DNA of 64,000 nt, taken from NCBI GenBank assembly GCA_036337295.1, contig JAYZEN010000003.1, forward strand, positions 124,001 through 188,000, written 5' to 3'. Below the pieces are notes generated by a model. The model made no database searches, had not been told where the DNA came from, and saw nothing but the letters and a program-made list of their open reading frames with translations. The translations under genes were made by a program, and so were the position numbers. Below, piece by piece: positions 1 through 9,502 of this stretch. This DNA comes from Ketobacter sp036337295 (GTDB lineage Bacteria; Pseudomonadota; Gammaproteobacteria; Pseudomonadales; Ketobacteraceae). Positions within the stretch are counted from its first letter, which is position 1, and each line of letters opens with the position of its first letter.

Positions 1-55
1 GCCTAGTTGCTTTTTGCAATACCAAGTATTCGCAGAATGAAAAGCAAATTCGGGT

Positions 56-952
56 TCAGCGTTGCTGTTCGATCCAGTCCAATACATCCCCGGCAACGAT
101 TTCCCACCCCGCCATGCCCAGGGTCCAGTGATTCCGCTCCGGGTATTGCCGGTAATCGGTGATGGCTGGGGTCGCTTCATACGCATCAAAGTTGGCATAA
201 TTCAAACGGGCGGTGATCGTCCGGTCCTCACCTCCGGCCACCAATAACAACGGCCCCCGCGCCACAGCGAGGTCCAGGCTGGCCGCCCGGGTCAGTGTGG
301 AACGCCCCACCCGACGGGATTCCGGCACCACAAAGCGCTCAAACACAGCCTGCTGTTGCTCGGCATCCATACCGTTTACAAATCCGTACTGAAACTGCTT
401 CAGAGTCAACTGCTGGGGTTCACCGGCGGGAATCAAGGGGTTAAGCATGGCCCAGTTGGCCTTGAGGAACGCAGGCTCCGCACTGATCACCCCATAGGGT
501 GGCGCGGAATGCAGGGCCACCGCACCGCTCACGCGGCCTTCCTGCAGCAGCAATTGGGCAATCAGTCCCCCCATGGAATGCCCGATCACAATGGGTTTCT
601 CGTCCAGCTCCAGCAAAAAATTACGATAGCGGTTGAGCACATCTTCCAGCGTCAACTCGCCCAATGCCGCACTGGGGTGTTGTTGATTCTGCTCCATCAC
701 ACTGAGCTCGTGCAGAGGCCAGGCCGGCGCATAAGTGGTGTAGCCCTGTGCTTCGAAAAAATCCTGCCAGGGAGCCCAGGCATCCGGCGTCAGGTACATG
801 CCGTGGATAAACACAATGCTTTGGCTGGCACCAATGCGTTCAAACTCCGGTTCCCGGGGACCCTGCTGTTCCAACACACTGAACTTGCAGGCTGTGAGCC
901 AGCATACCCCCAATGCCAACAGGCCATGACGAACCAACGACAACACACTCAT
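56..952 (-). CDS. Alpha/beta-hydrolase lipoprotein
   Basis: A 298-residue alpha/beta-hydrolase predicted to be lipid-anchored. The N-terminus has a hydrophobic stretch ending in a lipobox (LTAC, Cys at about residue 22). The hydrolase core begins with the strand and oxyanion-type motif FIHGM near residue 50. The nucleophile elbow GHSMGG near residue 125 supplies the serine, GGEDRT near 240 is a likely acid position, and the NHWTLG stretch near 275 supplies the histidine. The substrate cannot be read from the sequence; lipase, esterase or lysophospholipase are all possible. The ATG start is supported by GGAGA 7 bases upstream. The next gene upstream on the same strand is a TPR lipoprotein about 90 bases away, so co-transcription is possible. 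Confidence 0.85.
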   Translation of the reverse strand: MSVLSLVRHGLLALGVCWLTACKFSVLEQQGPREPEFERIGASQSIVFIHGMYLTPDAWAPWQDFFEAQGYTTYAPAWPLHELSVMEQNQQHPSAALGELTLEDVLNRYRNFLLELDEKPIVIGHSMGGLIAQLLLQEGRVSGAVALHSAPPYGVISAEPAFLKANWAMLNPLIPAGEPQQLTLKQFQYGFVNGMDAEQQQAVFERFVVPESRRVGRSTLTRAASLDLAVARGPLLLVAGGEDRTITARLNYANFDAYEATPAITDYRQYPERNHWTLGMAGWEIVAGDVLDWIEQQR

Positions 953-1042
953 GAAATTCTCCTTTTCTTCTTTTGCTGTTTATTAGTCTGAAGTGGCGCC
1001 CTCAATGGCGCCCGGAGAATAGACGTAGTGGATTAGCCGTTG

Positions 1043-2557
1043 TTACAAAGAAACTTCCTTGCTCTGTTGCTCAGCGGCATCATCCTGATCGCGAATGTCC
1101 AGCTGATACTCGGCCATGCGGGCCTTGTGCCGGTATTTGCCGTTCATCTCGGTCAGCAATGCCGCCTTTTTGTAGCTGATCAGTGCATCCGGATACCGGC
1201 GCATGCCGTAGAACAGATCCCCCTGCAACTCGTACAACGCCGGGTTCTGGTTGTTGAGCGCGGTCAACGTCACCGTGGTGCCAAGGGCGTCCACCACCTG
1301 ATTGCGCACCAGGTAACAGCGGGTCATCCCTTCATAGGCAGGGTAATAGTAGGGGGAGAGTGATGCCGCCATCCCATAGCTTTCGATGGCAGCCTTGAGT
1401 AACCCCAGCTTCTCCCGGGCAATGCCAAGCTGGTGATGGATGTAAGGGAATGGCGCAATGTCGATGGCACGCTCATACAGCTCAATGGCTGTTTCGAACT
1501 GGTTGTCCGCCAGTTTTTCATCTCCCTCTTCCGCCAGCATGACGGCCTCCAGAGCACTGAACTCCGCGTGCTGCGCGACGCTGTCATCCACAAACTGCCG
1601 CATCTGATGTCTGGAACCACCCCAACGCGGTTCCAGAAAATACAGATAGGGAAGCCGGATCTCGATGGATTGCGGAAACCGGCCCACGGCCTGCTCATAG
1701 ACCGCCTGCACTGCGGAACGCGGCAGCCCTTCCACCCGCACCGTGTCCAGCTCAAATTTGGCGAACAGCACCTGGTTGGGGTCCAGTGCAATGGCCTTTT
1801 GAATATCGGCTTTGGCCAGCTGCAGAGTGTCCTTGAACTTGATCCGGTTCTGCGGCGTCACCTCCGCCCAACTCAGGTGTCCGCGGTAATGCCAGGCCAT
1901 ACTGTACAAGTGCCTGGCCCGGGCATAATAGGCAAACGCGGATTGTGGATACTGCGTGATCCAATCGTCCAACATGGCTTTCGCCGCCGGATTGATACGA
2001 CCGAAGGTACTCATCAAGCGAATGAATTCCGCCTCACCCACATCACCCCGGCGAAACTCCGCCTGGGTTTGCGCCAGGGCGCGCTCCAGATCCTCAAAGC
2101 GGGACGCCATCAACTGTTCCCACCAGGGCGTAATGTCACGATAGGTCAACGCGGAATCGGTAATGTTCTGGAACATGGTAAAGGCCGCATCGTGTTCCTG
2201 CTTGCGGGTGTCCACGATTTTGGTGTTGCAATACACATAACCGTATGCGACCTGAGTGCCGAACAGCGTATGGTTCTGGGTCAGGGTATCGGTTTCGATG
2301 TCGTAGAAGAAATCTTCGCTTTCACAGAGTTCCGCCGCCCGTTGTTTCCACAACGGCACCAGTTCATTCAGGGAGGCAAAGGGGCTGGCAAACTGGCCGG
2401 CTTCAAAGGTAAGGGCATAGGTAGTGGTATTCATGCGCTTTTCCATGAATCCACCCTGGGCCGATTTCGGGCCGTACTGCGTGCTGCACGAGGCCGACAA
2501 CAGGGTCGCCCCCAACACGACGGCCAAGCGGGCCGCTCCGTAAGCATTCTTTAACAC
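1043..2557 (-). CDS. TPR-repeat lipoprotein
   Basis: A 504-residue predicted outer-membrane or periplasmic lipoprotein; the signal peptide ends in LLSASC (Cys at about 24). Residues 35-110 (GGFMEKRMN... through a Cys-containing segment) resemble small bacterial lipoproteins of the CC0125 type. The remainder is helical with TPR-like repeats: residues about 200-300 (a DUF4034-like region) and a clear TPR series at about 345-490 with A/L/Y spacing such as ETAIELYERAIDIAP. TPRs mediate protein contacts, so a scaffold role is likely; no catalytic motif is visible. The start is GTG at 2557 with GGGGA upstream. It lies upstream of the hydrolase and downstream of the FHA gene, separated from the latter by about 160 bases. 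Confidence 0.75.
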   Translation of the reverse strand: MLKNAYGAARLAVVLGATLLSASCSTQYGPKSAQGGFMEKRMNTTTYALTFEAGQFASPFASLNELVPLWKQRAAELCESEDFFYDIETDTLTQNHTLFGTQVAYGYVYCNTKIVDTRKQEHDAAFTMFQNITDSALTYRDITPWWEQLMASRFEDLERALAQTQAEFRRGDVGEAEFIRLMSTFGRINPAAKAMLDDWITQYPQSAFAYYARARHLYSMAWHYRGHLSWAEVTPQNRIKFKDTLQLAKADIQKAIALDPNQVLFAKFELDTVRVEGLPRSAVQAVYEQAVGRFPQSIEIRLPYLYFLEPRWGGSRHQMRQFVDDSVAQHAEFSALEAVMLAEEGDEKLADNQFETAIELYERAIDIAPFPYIHHQLGIAREKLGLLKAAIESYGMAASLSPYYYPAYEGMTRCYLVRNQVVDALGTTVTLTALNNQNPALYELQGDLFYGMRRYPDALISYKKAALLTEMNGKYRHKARMAEYQLDIRDQDDAAEQQSKEVSL

Positions 2558-2720
2558 GTTGTGTTCCCCAATTGATTGAACTTACTGACGTCACAATCAC
2601 TGGCAGCAAGGTTTCTGAAACTGTGCATCCTGGGTCACCCGCTTCGGGTTGACGCTAAAAATGATACACAGTTTCAGCAGGGGGTTCTATGAGCGTATCC
2701 GGTAATCTTGTAAGCGTCCG

Positions 2721-3071
2721 TTATTGCAATACGTGGGCGGTGCTGGCCAACGGGTTACCGTTGTCATCAATCAGTTTGAACTTGTTCCAGGCCAGGCGAA
2801 TCACATCTCCATCCACCAGCCGTTCCCGCTCCAACACCGATTGCTCGTTGATGAAGGTGCCGTTTTTACTGCCTTTATCCACGATAAAAAACTCCAGGGT
2901 GCCTTCCATATACTTGCTCGCCACCACTTCAATAATGGCATGATGACCACTCACCGATATGTCATCGATCATCACATCATTATCCGGGTGGCGACCGATA
3001 CTGAGGCGGCCGGGTTTCAGATCAAACTTGCTGACCACCACATCATCGACCAGTTGCGCTAATATGGCCAT
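2721..3071 (-). CDS. FHA-domain protein
   Basis: A small protein made almost entirely of one forkhead-associated domain, which binds phosphothreonine peptides. Visible FHA motifs are the GR pair in SIGRHPDND, the SGHHA segment (Ser and His of the phospho-binding loop) and KGSKNGTFIN. The start chosen is the ATG at 3071 (MAILAQL, 116 residues), where the domain begins; an ATG at 3095 would add eight residues. Either start overlaps the 3' end of the PP2C phosphatase gene (by 29 bases with the start chosen), implying translational coupling. With the adjacent phosphatase and kinase it forms a reader, eraser and writer set. Such sets regulate type VI secretion in some bacteria, but no T6SS gene is in this window. 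Confidence 0.88.
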   Translation of the reverse strand: MAILAQLVDDVVVSKFDLKPGRLSIGRHPDNDVMIDDISVSGHHAIIEVVASKYMEGTLEFFIVDKGSKNGTFINEQSVLERERLVDGDVIRLAWNKFKLIDDNGNPLASTAHVLQ

Positions 3072-3834
3072 AGTGTTTACTCCTGCTTGTGGCATCTTGT
3101 TTTATGACAATCACAGAGACATTGTCCTGTGCATTTTGGCGTACACTTTCCCGCACCAGGGCGGCTGCGGTTTCCTGGGCGGACAAGCCTGCCTGCATCC
3201 AGTGATCAATCAACTTCGGGTCCAGGGTGTTGTAAAGACCGTCGGAACACAACAGCCAGGATTCCCCGCTATGGAAATGATGTTTGGCGAAACTGAATTG
3301 CACCCCCCGGTCCGGCCCCAGGGCCCGGGTGAGCATATTGCGGAACGGTGCCCGCTCCGCCTCTTTCTCTGTCAGGCTGCCTTTGTCCACCAGTTCCTGC
3401 ACCAGGCTGTGATCCCGGGTCAGGGCCTGCAAGCCATCCTGCCCGCAACAATAACAACGGGAGTCACCCACGTGCATGAGCCAGTAGTGGCCATCCAGCA
3501 CCAGCATGGCAATGAGCGTGGTGCCCATTTTCTGAAAGTCCGGGTGGGCATTGCGTTCCTGGCGAATAGCGTTGTTGGCCAGGGCACCGGCCTCTTCCAT
3601 CATCTGCCGCATGCTGTCATTGCTGAAATCCTGCTGGAATTCCAAGGTGGACAGCAGACACTTGGTAAAGTATTCCACCGCCAACTTGCTGGCCAGGGCC
3701 CCGCCGCCGTAACCGCCCATGCCGTCCGCCAGCACCGCCAGGTAACCACGATCCCGGGGTAACGCCTGCCAATGAATGCAGTCCTCGTTCTGTTTACGCA
3801 CACAGCCGATGTCGGTCACCCCGAAAATATCCAT
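3043..3834 (-). CDS. PP2C-family Ser/Thr phosphatase
   Basis: A 263-residue cytoplasmic PP2C (PPM) phosphatase, predicted to remove phosphate from Ser/Thr residues using two metal ions. Motifs occur in family order: residues 9-18 with NED, the metal-binding DGMGG near residue 37, GTTLI near 102, HVGDSR near 119, CSDGL near 196 and the C-terminal QDNVSVIVI. It is a bare catalytic domain without a sensor, as in the PppA/Stp type. Its ATG shares one base with the kinase stop codon (TGATG), and its end overlaps the FHA gene. This arrangement points to the neighbouring kinase and its substrates as the phosphatase's targets. Confidence 0.92.
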   Translation of the reverse strand: MDIFGVTDIGCVRKQNEDCIHWQALPRDRGYLAVLADGMGGYGGGALASKLAVEYFTKCLLSTLEFQQDFSNDSMRQMMEEAGALANNAIRQERNAHPDFQKMGTTLIAMLVLDGHYWLMHVGDSRCYCCGQDGLQALTRDHSLVQELVDKGSLTEKEAERAPFRNMLTRALGPDRGVQFSFAKHHFHSGESWLLCSDGLYNTLDPKLIDHWMQAGLSAQETAAALVRESVRQNAQDNVSVIVIKQDATSRSKHYGHISATGR

Positions 3835-6278
3835 CAGCTGGCCTTCCTGCTGTCACTGCGGCCAAACTCTCGGGTGAGCAACCCACGCAGGGCGCTGGCC
3901 ATATCCGCCGCCGATTCATAACGCTTGGACGGTTCTTTCTGCAGGGCTTTATTCACCACCCGCACCACCCCGGCGGACAATTCCGGTCGCAACTCCCGCA
4001 CGCTGATGTATTTTTTATTCAGGATCTGATATGCCAGATTGGCAATGCTGTCACCGTTGAAGGGCAGGGCGCCGGTGAGCAACTGATAAAGCGTGACCCC
4101 CAGACTGTAGACGTCGCTGGCACCGGTGACCTTGGCCCCTTTCAATTGCTCCGGCGACATGTACACCGGACTGCCCAGCATGTCCCCGGTTTTGGTTTTG
4201 GAATCATCCACGATGCGGGCGATGCCAAAGTCCGCCACTTTCACCTGGCCGCTGTTCTGGTCGTACATGATGTTGCCGGGCTTGATGTCCCGGTGCACGA
4301 TGTTTTGCTGGTGGGCATAGGCCAACGCCTCCGCCACTTCCGCCACAATCTCGTAGACTTCACGGATCGGCAGCAACGCCGATTCCGCCACCCAGCGATC
4401 CAGGGATTTGCCTTCCACATAATCCATGGCAATGAACGCCAGATCAGTCTCTTCACCCACATCGTAAACGGTCACGATGTTAGGATGATTGAGGCGTCCC
4501 GCCGCTTCCGCCTCACGGAAAAAACGCTCCTTGATGACGTTCAATTGCGCCGTATCAAATTCCCGATAGCTCAGGGTTTTGATGGCCACCCGGCGGGCAA
4601 TTTTCGGGTCCAGCCCCAGGTACACCACGCCCATGGCACCGCGGCCCAGTTCACGCTCGATTTCATAGCGGCCCAACACCGGTTTGTTCAAATCCTGGGA
4701 GGGCATCACCAGGCTGTGGGTGGCGGCAAAGTCGGTGCTAACCTGCACCGGTTCCGACAATTGCTGGAGGGCGTCCGCGCGTTTGCGGGCGTCTTTGAAT
4801 TTGGGTTTGCGCGCCACCAGTACGCCGTAGGTGCGGGCCGCTTCCTGGTACTGACGCTTGCGTTCCTGCTGCACACCAATGTCGTAGAGCAGGGTCAACA
4901 CCGCTTCGGTGGATTGACAGGGGCGCAGGGCGGCAAGGGCTTCCTCCAGCCGGCCTTGCTGATACCACTGCTGGCCCAACTGATAACTGATGTTGTGGTT
5001 CTCCCACTGCAACTGGGTCCACTGGCGGTGCCGGACACGCCACAACAGCATGAGGGCGCTGCCGACGGTAAACCAGGCCATCACCAGGGGCAACGGCAGG
5101 ATCTGCTGGTAGCTCAACTGCCAGGCCACCTGAATCACGCTCAGGGTCAGCAGGATCACAGCCGCTGTCATGATGGCCATGGCGGGGCGGAACAGGGGTT
5201 GAATCCACAACAGATAAAGCAGGCCCAACACCACCAACCCGGCACTGAGCCAGTGCCCCCAGGAAGGCCGCACCAGGGTCTGCTGGTTTTGCAGGGCCAG
5301 CAGGGTGGCGGCAATGGATTCCCCCAGGCTTACGTCGGTGGCCATGATCCACACCGACTCCGCGGGCGGGCGGGCCAGGGCCTGGGCCTGGCTGTAGTGT
5401 TTGAGCGGGTGGACGCTGGTGGGAATCCAGGCGCTGCCACTGCGGCTGATGGGCTGGGCAATGTGCGCCATCTCAATGGCGTACGCCTTGTCGAACCGCA
5501 CTGTGGGTTCTTCCTGGATTTCCAGGGTGCGAGCCAGTTGCCGCATATACAGGGCCAACGCCAATCCCGGGTGCAGCTGGGATTCCTGTTCCCAGATCAA
5601 TTGGCGGGGGCCATCGGTGAGCGCCCTGTCCACCGCCCGATAGGCCGGACCCTGCAGGCGGGGGTCCACCGGCCAGGCGGCGGCCTGTAACTGATTACGC
5701 CCATCCAGCCAGGACCGCAGCCGGCCCAGCATGGCCTCCGGAATCCAGCCCACGGCCTCCCAGGGCAGGCTGTCCTGCAGCACCAATGGATAAGCCTGTT
5801 CCGGAAAGGCGGAGACGCCGGCCGCGGTGAGCCCCAACAGGATGTCGCCGCGCTGCAGCCGTTGCTGCAAGTGTTGGAAGCGGCGGTTTTGTTCCTGCCA
5901 GGCCTGCACCGCTTCCGGTGCTGTGGCGGATTTTTCCAGCCAGTTCAGCAGGCGTTCCGCGGCCACATTTTGCTCCCGCAAGGGATGATCCAGCACCATG
6001 CCCACCAGGGGGCCCGGCTGCAGCAGCAAGGGCAACACATCAGACTGACCGGGGTCGCGCTGCAGTTGCAGCACGGATTCCGCTTCCAGTTCGATGAGGG
6101 CAATATCGGCAGGCAGGGTGGCGGGGGCGGACAGACGCTGTCCCAGCTGGTAATACCAGCGTTCCAGCAGCAGCGCCGAATCGGGCCTGATGACTCCGGA
6201 TACCAACAGAATTCCGCTGATCAGCAGCAGGCCTTTCAGGCTGAGCAGGCTCTGTAGCCGGTTGTTTAATAACGACAT
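3834..6278 (-). CDS. CHASE2-domain Ser/Thr protein kinase
   Basis: A membrane-bound Hanks-type kinase of 814 residues from the ATG at 6278 (MSLLNN); a start at 6329 would add 17 poorly supported residues. An N-terminal membrane segment (about 15-35) is followed by a CHASE2-like extracytoplasmic region (about 40-320), further membrane helices near 330-410 and a short TPR-like stretch near 430-500. The C-terminal 283 residues are the kinase: Gly-rich loop GRGAMGVVY, Lys in VAIKTL, catalytic HRDIKPGN, DFGIAR and the activation-segment end SPVYMSPEQ. All key residues are present, so it should be active. It is probably the writer of a kinase, phosphatase and FHA module that responds to an envelope signal. 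The signal and substrates are unknown. Confidence 0.92.
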   Translation of the reverse strand: MSLLNNRLQSLLSLKGLLLISGILLVSGVIRPDSALLLERWYYQLGQRLSAPATLPADIALIELEAESVLQLQRDPGQSDVLPLLLQPGPLVGMVLDHPLREQNVAAERLLNWLEKSATAPEAVQAWQEQNRRFQHLQQRLQRGDILLGLTAAGVSAFPEQAYPLVLQDSLPWEAVGWIPEAMLGRLRSWLDGRNQLQAAAWPVDPRLQGPAYRAVDRALTDGPRQLIWEQESQLHPGLALALYMRQLARTLEIQEEPTVRFDKAYAIEMAHIAQPISRSGSAWIPTSVHPLKHYSQAQALARPPAESVWIMATDVSLGESIAATLLALQNQQTLVRPSWGHWLSAGLVVLGLLYLLWIQPLFRPAMAIMTAAVILLTLSVIQVAWQLSYQQILPLPLVMAWFTVGSALMLLWRVRHRQWTQLQWENHNISYQLGQQWYQQGRLEEALAALRPCQSTEAVLTLLYDIGVQQERKRQYQEAARTYGVLVARKPKFKDARKRADALQQLSEPVQVSTDFAATHSLVMPSQDLNKPVLGRYEIERELGRGAMGVVYLGLDPKIARRVAIKTLSYREFDTAQLNVIKERFFREAEAAGRLNHPNIVTVYDVGEETDLAFIAMDYVEGKSLDRWVAESALLPIREVYEIVAEVAEALAYAHQQNIVHRDIKPGNIMYDQNSGQVKVADFGIARIVDDSKTKTGDMLGSPVYMSPEQLKGAKVTGASDVYSLGVTLYQLLTGALPFNGDSIANLAYQILNKKYISVRELRPELSAGVVRVVNKALQKEPSKRYESAADMASALRGLLTREFGRSDSRKAS

Positions 6279-6371
6279 AGTATCACTATAGCCGCTATTC
6301 CAAAGATTCCTGCCCCGGTCGTCCAACAAAATGTGGACTGCGCCGCAATTACACCTTAACCCCGTTAGGGG

Positions 6372-6836
6372 TTATTTCTTCTCGCTGATCCACAACTTGA
6401 TGACACCCACCACCACGGGGGTGCCGTTGCTGTCGCTGGCGGTGACTTTGACTTCAAGATCACCGGGCTTCCAGTCCTCCGGGTTGATCTCCGCCACCCC
6501 GGTAATATCCGAGCCGGCCTTGGCGGTGTAATCCACCGACATGCCCTTGGGAATCCAGCGCAGGTGCTTGGGAATGGAGGCTTCGGCGCACACCCCCATG
6601 GCCATCTCCAGCAGGTTGCAGATAGCAATCACGTGCACGGTGCCGATGTGATTCTGCACTGCACGCCGCTTCTTCATGCTCACCCGGGCGTAGTTGGGGC
6701 GCAGCTCCTCAATGGTGGCACTCACGGTTTTGAAGTACGGGGCTTTACGGGAAATCACCTGTGACAGCAGAAACTTACCGCCCGGCAGCGGAGATAATTT
6801 CTGCCACATATCCATTACGTAATTACCATTCGACAT
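6372..6836 (-). CDS. DUF4442 hotdog-fold protein
   Basis: A 154-residue protein that fits the DUF4442 family, a hotdog fold related to PaaI-type acyl-CoA thioesterases. Diagnostic stretches are the PYF...I region near 35-45, the HIGTVHVIAICNLLEMAMG segment (residues about 64-82, forming the hotdog helix) and the Y-x-A-K region near 105. The usual Asp/Glu catalytic residue is not obvious and the substrate is unknown. The ATG at 6836 has a good AGAGGTGAG ribosome site. It ends about 94 bases before the kinase start, so it may be co-transcribed with the kinase module. A direct functional link to phospho-signalling is not evident. Confidence 0.75.
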   Translation of the reverse strand: MSNGNYVMDMWQKLSPLPGGKFLLSQVISRKAPYFKTVSATIEELRPNYARVSMKKRRAVQNHIGTVHVIAICNLLEMAMGVCAEASIPKHLRWIPKGMSVDYTAKAGSDITGVAEINPEDWKPGDLEVKVTASDSNGTPVVVGVIKLWISEKK

Positions 6837-6952
6837 AAACTCACCTCTTTATATAACTTCAAAAAACGGAGCCCGGAGAAACTCGTCTATACTGGGTGAA
6901 ACATTAAACAATAACTGTTTCGCCTAACCTTCGGACTGCGAACCACCGATAC

Positions 6953-8851
6953 ATGCATCGTTTTCTTGCGCGAGCACTGCCGCTCCACACATTGTTCAGC
7001 CTGCTGCTGGTGGTCGCCGTATGCACATCAGCAACCGGCCTGCGCGCGGATTCTGTCGTCAGCATCAAGGACCAGCACAGCAGCCTGACGCTGTCAAAAC
7101 AGCTCATGTTGCTGGAAGACCCGGACCACCGCATGGACCTGCAAGATGTCAAGGCTGCCCTGCAGGCAGGCCGCTTCAAAGCCGTTGACGAAGACCATTT
7201 GCAGCTGGGCTATAACGACAGCACGTATTGGCTGTATTTCAAATTGCGCAATGACCTGTTGTCCCACACCGCCGACAACCGCGAAGACCGCTTTTACCTG
7301 ACCGTGGACTATCCCCTGCTGGACAACGTGGAGTTTTTCCATCAACGGCAGAATCAGCTTTTCACCATGGTTACCGGTGACATCTACCTGTTTTCGCAGC
7401 GCTATTTTAACCTGAACAATTATGTGTTTCCTTTAGCTTTAACGCCCGGGGAAACCGGCGAAATATACATTCGTATTTTTTCCAACAGCTCCCTGTTCAT
7501 CCCGGTCACCCTGCAGACCGAGCAGTCGTTCATTGACCAACGCTTTACTCTGGACACCCTGGACGGCATCTACATCGGTATCACGGTGGGACTCGGCATT
7601 TACAACCTGTTCCTGTGGCTGGGAATTCGTTCCCGGGTGTATGGCTTGTATGTGCTGATGGTGTTCAACATCATGCTGTTCAATACCAGCATCACCGGAC
7701 TTACCTTCCGCTTCTGGCCGGAGAGTCTGGCCTTTCAACAAATTCCGGTGTACCTGTTCAGTTACACCTCAGGCATCTCAGTGATCCTGTTTGGCATGGC
7801 CTACCTCAAAACCCATAGCAGCCAGCCCTATTTTCACCGCCTGTTTCAAGTGCTGGCCCTGCTGTGCATGGCACTGATTCCCACGCTGTTTTTTCTGCCC
7901 ATACCGCTGTCCGCCAAACTCACGGCGGGCATTACGGTGGTGTGCGCCGTTTCCCTGATCGGCGCCGCCATCCGCAGCCTGATGGCCGGTTACCGCCCGG
8001 CCATTTATTATTGCCTGGGGCAGGGCGCGGTGATCATCAGCGTCCTGTTCACTGCGCTTACCTCACAAAAAATCATACCGCTTTATCACATTGCGCCGGT
8101 GGTAATGAAATGGTGCTCCGCTTTCGAGTTGATTCTGTTTTCCATTGGTCTGGCGGACATGGTGCACAATGAACGGCGACTGCGGGAAAAGGCACAGAAA
8201 GAAACCGCCCTGGCGCAACAGGAACTGCTGAGCTCGCAGATAAAACTGAATCAGGACCTGGACGACTTGGTCACCCAGCGCACCCAGGAATTGGAACAGG
8301 CCAACCAGTTACTGCGGGATCTGAACACCAAAGATGACCTGACCGGCCTGCGTAATCGTCGCTTCCTCAACGAAGCCCTGCCCAATGAATACCGCCGCGC
8401 CTACCGTGACAAGACTCCGCTGTCTGTCTTGATGTTGGACATTGATTATTTCAAACAGTTAAACGACACCTACGGCCACCAGTTCGGTGACCACTGCCTG
8501 TGTGAAGCAGGCCGGCTTCTGGAGAATTGTACCCGCCGCCCACCGGACATCGCGGTCCGTTATGGCGGCGAGGAGTTCGTGGTGGTACTGCCCAACACCG
8601 ATCTGGAAGGCGCCCTGATTGTGGCAGAAAAAATTCGCGTCGCGTTTGAAAAACAGGTGATTCGCTACAGCGGACAAAGCACCCGTGTCACGGTCAGCAT
8701 CGGACTGGCCAGCGAAACCCCACTGCAGCGCGACCAGCACGAAGCCCTGCTGCGAATGGCGGATGACCTGCTGTATCAAGCCAAATCCCAAGGCCGTAAT
8801 CGAGTGGAAGCCGTCGGGCAGTCGTCACCTCCGAAAGAAAACTCGCTGTAA
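6953..8851 (+). CDS. 7TMR-DISM diguanylate cyclase
   Basis: A 632-residue membrane diguanylate cyclase that makes cyclic di-GMP from GTP. A signal peptide (to about residue 33) precedes a periplasmic 7TMR-DISM-extracellular-2-type sensor (about 40-190). Seven membrane helices follow (about 195-395, with Pro/Gly-rich spacing), then a coiled coil (about 405-455) and a GGDEF domain (about 460-615). The active site reads GGEEF. An RPPD sequence exactly five residues upstream fits the RxxD inhibitory site, so product feedback inhibition is likely. 7TMR-DISM sensors are often thought to bind carbohydrates or other small ligands, but the ligand here is unknown. The gene is divergent from the DUF4442 gene. 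Confidence 0.93.
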   Translation: MHRFLARALPLHTLFSLLLVVAVCTSATGLRADSVVSIKDQHSSLTLSKQLMLLEDPDHRMDLQDVKAALQAGRFKAVDEDHLQLGYNDSTYWLYFKLRNDLLSHTADNREDRFYLTVDYPLLDNVEFFHQRQNQLFTMVTGDIYLFSQRYFNLNNYVFPLALTPGETGEIYIRIFSNSSLFIPVTLQTEQSFIDQRFTLDTLDGIYIGITVGLGIYNLFLWLGIRSRVYGLYVLMVFNIMLFNTSITGLTFRFWPESLAFQQIPVYLFSYTSGISVILFGMAYLKTHSSQPYFHRLFQVLALLCMALIPTLFFLPIPLSAKLTAGITVVCAVSLIGAAIRSLMAGYRPAIYYCLGQGAVIISVLFTALTSQKIIPLYHIAPVVMKWCSAFELILFSIGLADMVHNERRLREKAQKETALAQQELLSSQIKLNQDLDDLVTQRTQELEQANQLLRDLNTKDDLTGLRNRRFLNEALPNEYRRAYRDKTPLSVLMLDIDYFKQLNDTYGHQFGDHCLCEAGRLLENCTRRPPDIAVRYGGEEFVVVLPNTDLEGALIVAEKIRVAFEKQVIRYSGQSTRVTVSIGLASETPLQRDQHEALLRMADDLLYQAKSQGRNRVEAVGQSSPPKENSL

Positions 8852-8881
8852 CGGTTCTATGCAGCGGCTGGCAGTCCTAAC

Positions 8882-9502
8882 TTATCCTTTCAGCAGATCG
8901 TAATATTCACTCAACCCGGTCAGTATATTGGTGGTGGCCACCGAGGACAGCAACAATCCCATGATACGGCTCACCACGCTGGCGCCACTGCTGCCGATCA
9001 GCTTGTTGATCCAGCCAGCCATCAACATCAGCACATAGGCCAGCAGAATCACCAACAGCATCACCAGCACCGTCTGCGCCTGCTCCCAGATGCTGAACAA
9101 CGCGTTTTCCGTCAGCAACACCGCGGCCAACATTGCCCCCGGGCTGGCAATGGAAGGCACCGCCAGGGGAAAAATTGCGGTCTCCCGCTGATCTTTCTTC
9201 AGCAGTTTGATTTCCTCTTCGGGTTTGCTGTCGCCAAAAATCATATTCAAGGCAAACAGAAACAGGACTATGCCACCGGAGATCTGGAATGCCGGCAGCG
9301 GGATGGACAGGGCCTTCAGAATCAGCTCCCCCACCACCACAAAGAACAACAGTATCCCGGCGGAAAACACGCTCGCCAGCAACGCGATGCGGCGTTTTTC
9401 TTTGGGGTCGTATTGGTCCGTCACGGCAATGAAGACTGGAATGGTCCCAATCGGATCGATTACCGCAAAGAATGTTATGAAAATCGCCAACACGTCTATC
9501 AT
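8882..9502 (-). CDS. MarC-family integral membrane protein
   Basis: A 206-residue membrane protein with six predicted helices, matching the MarC (UPF0056) family: the N-terminal FFAVIDPIGTIPVF motif, the QISGGIVLFLFALNMIFG segment and AVPSIASPGAM near residue 115 are characteristic. The family's transport role is unsettled; MarC itself is not a confirmed drug exporter. The ATG overlaps the stop codon of the hxlR-like gene (ATGA), so the two form a translationally coupled operon. The HxlR-type protein may therefore control this gene as well as its divergent neighbour. Confidence 0.9.
   Translation of the reverse strand: MIDVLAIFITFFAVIDPIGTIPVFIAVTDQYDPKEKRRIALLASVFSAGILLFFVVVGELILKALSIPLPAFQISGGIVLFLFALNMIFGDSKPEEEIKLLKKDQRETAIFPLAVPSIASPGAMLAAVLLTENALFSIWEQAQTVLVMLLVILLAYVLMLMAGWINKLIGSSGASVVSRIMGLLLSSVATTNILTGLSEYYDLLKG

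Noticed and set aside
1433..2554. Long open frame opposite the TPR lipoprotein
   Set aside because: Its product is low-complexity in composition, has no domain and simply mirrors the codon bias of the real gene on the other strand. The same reasoning applies to the long antisense frames at 4146-5690, 17443-18861, 20351-21586 and 57902-59467.
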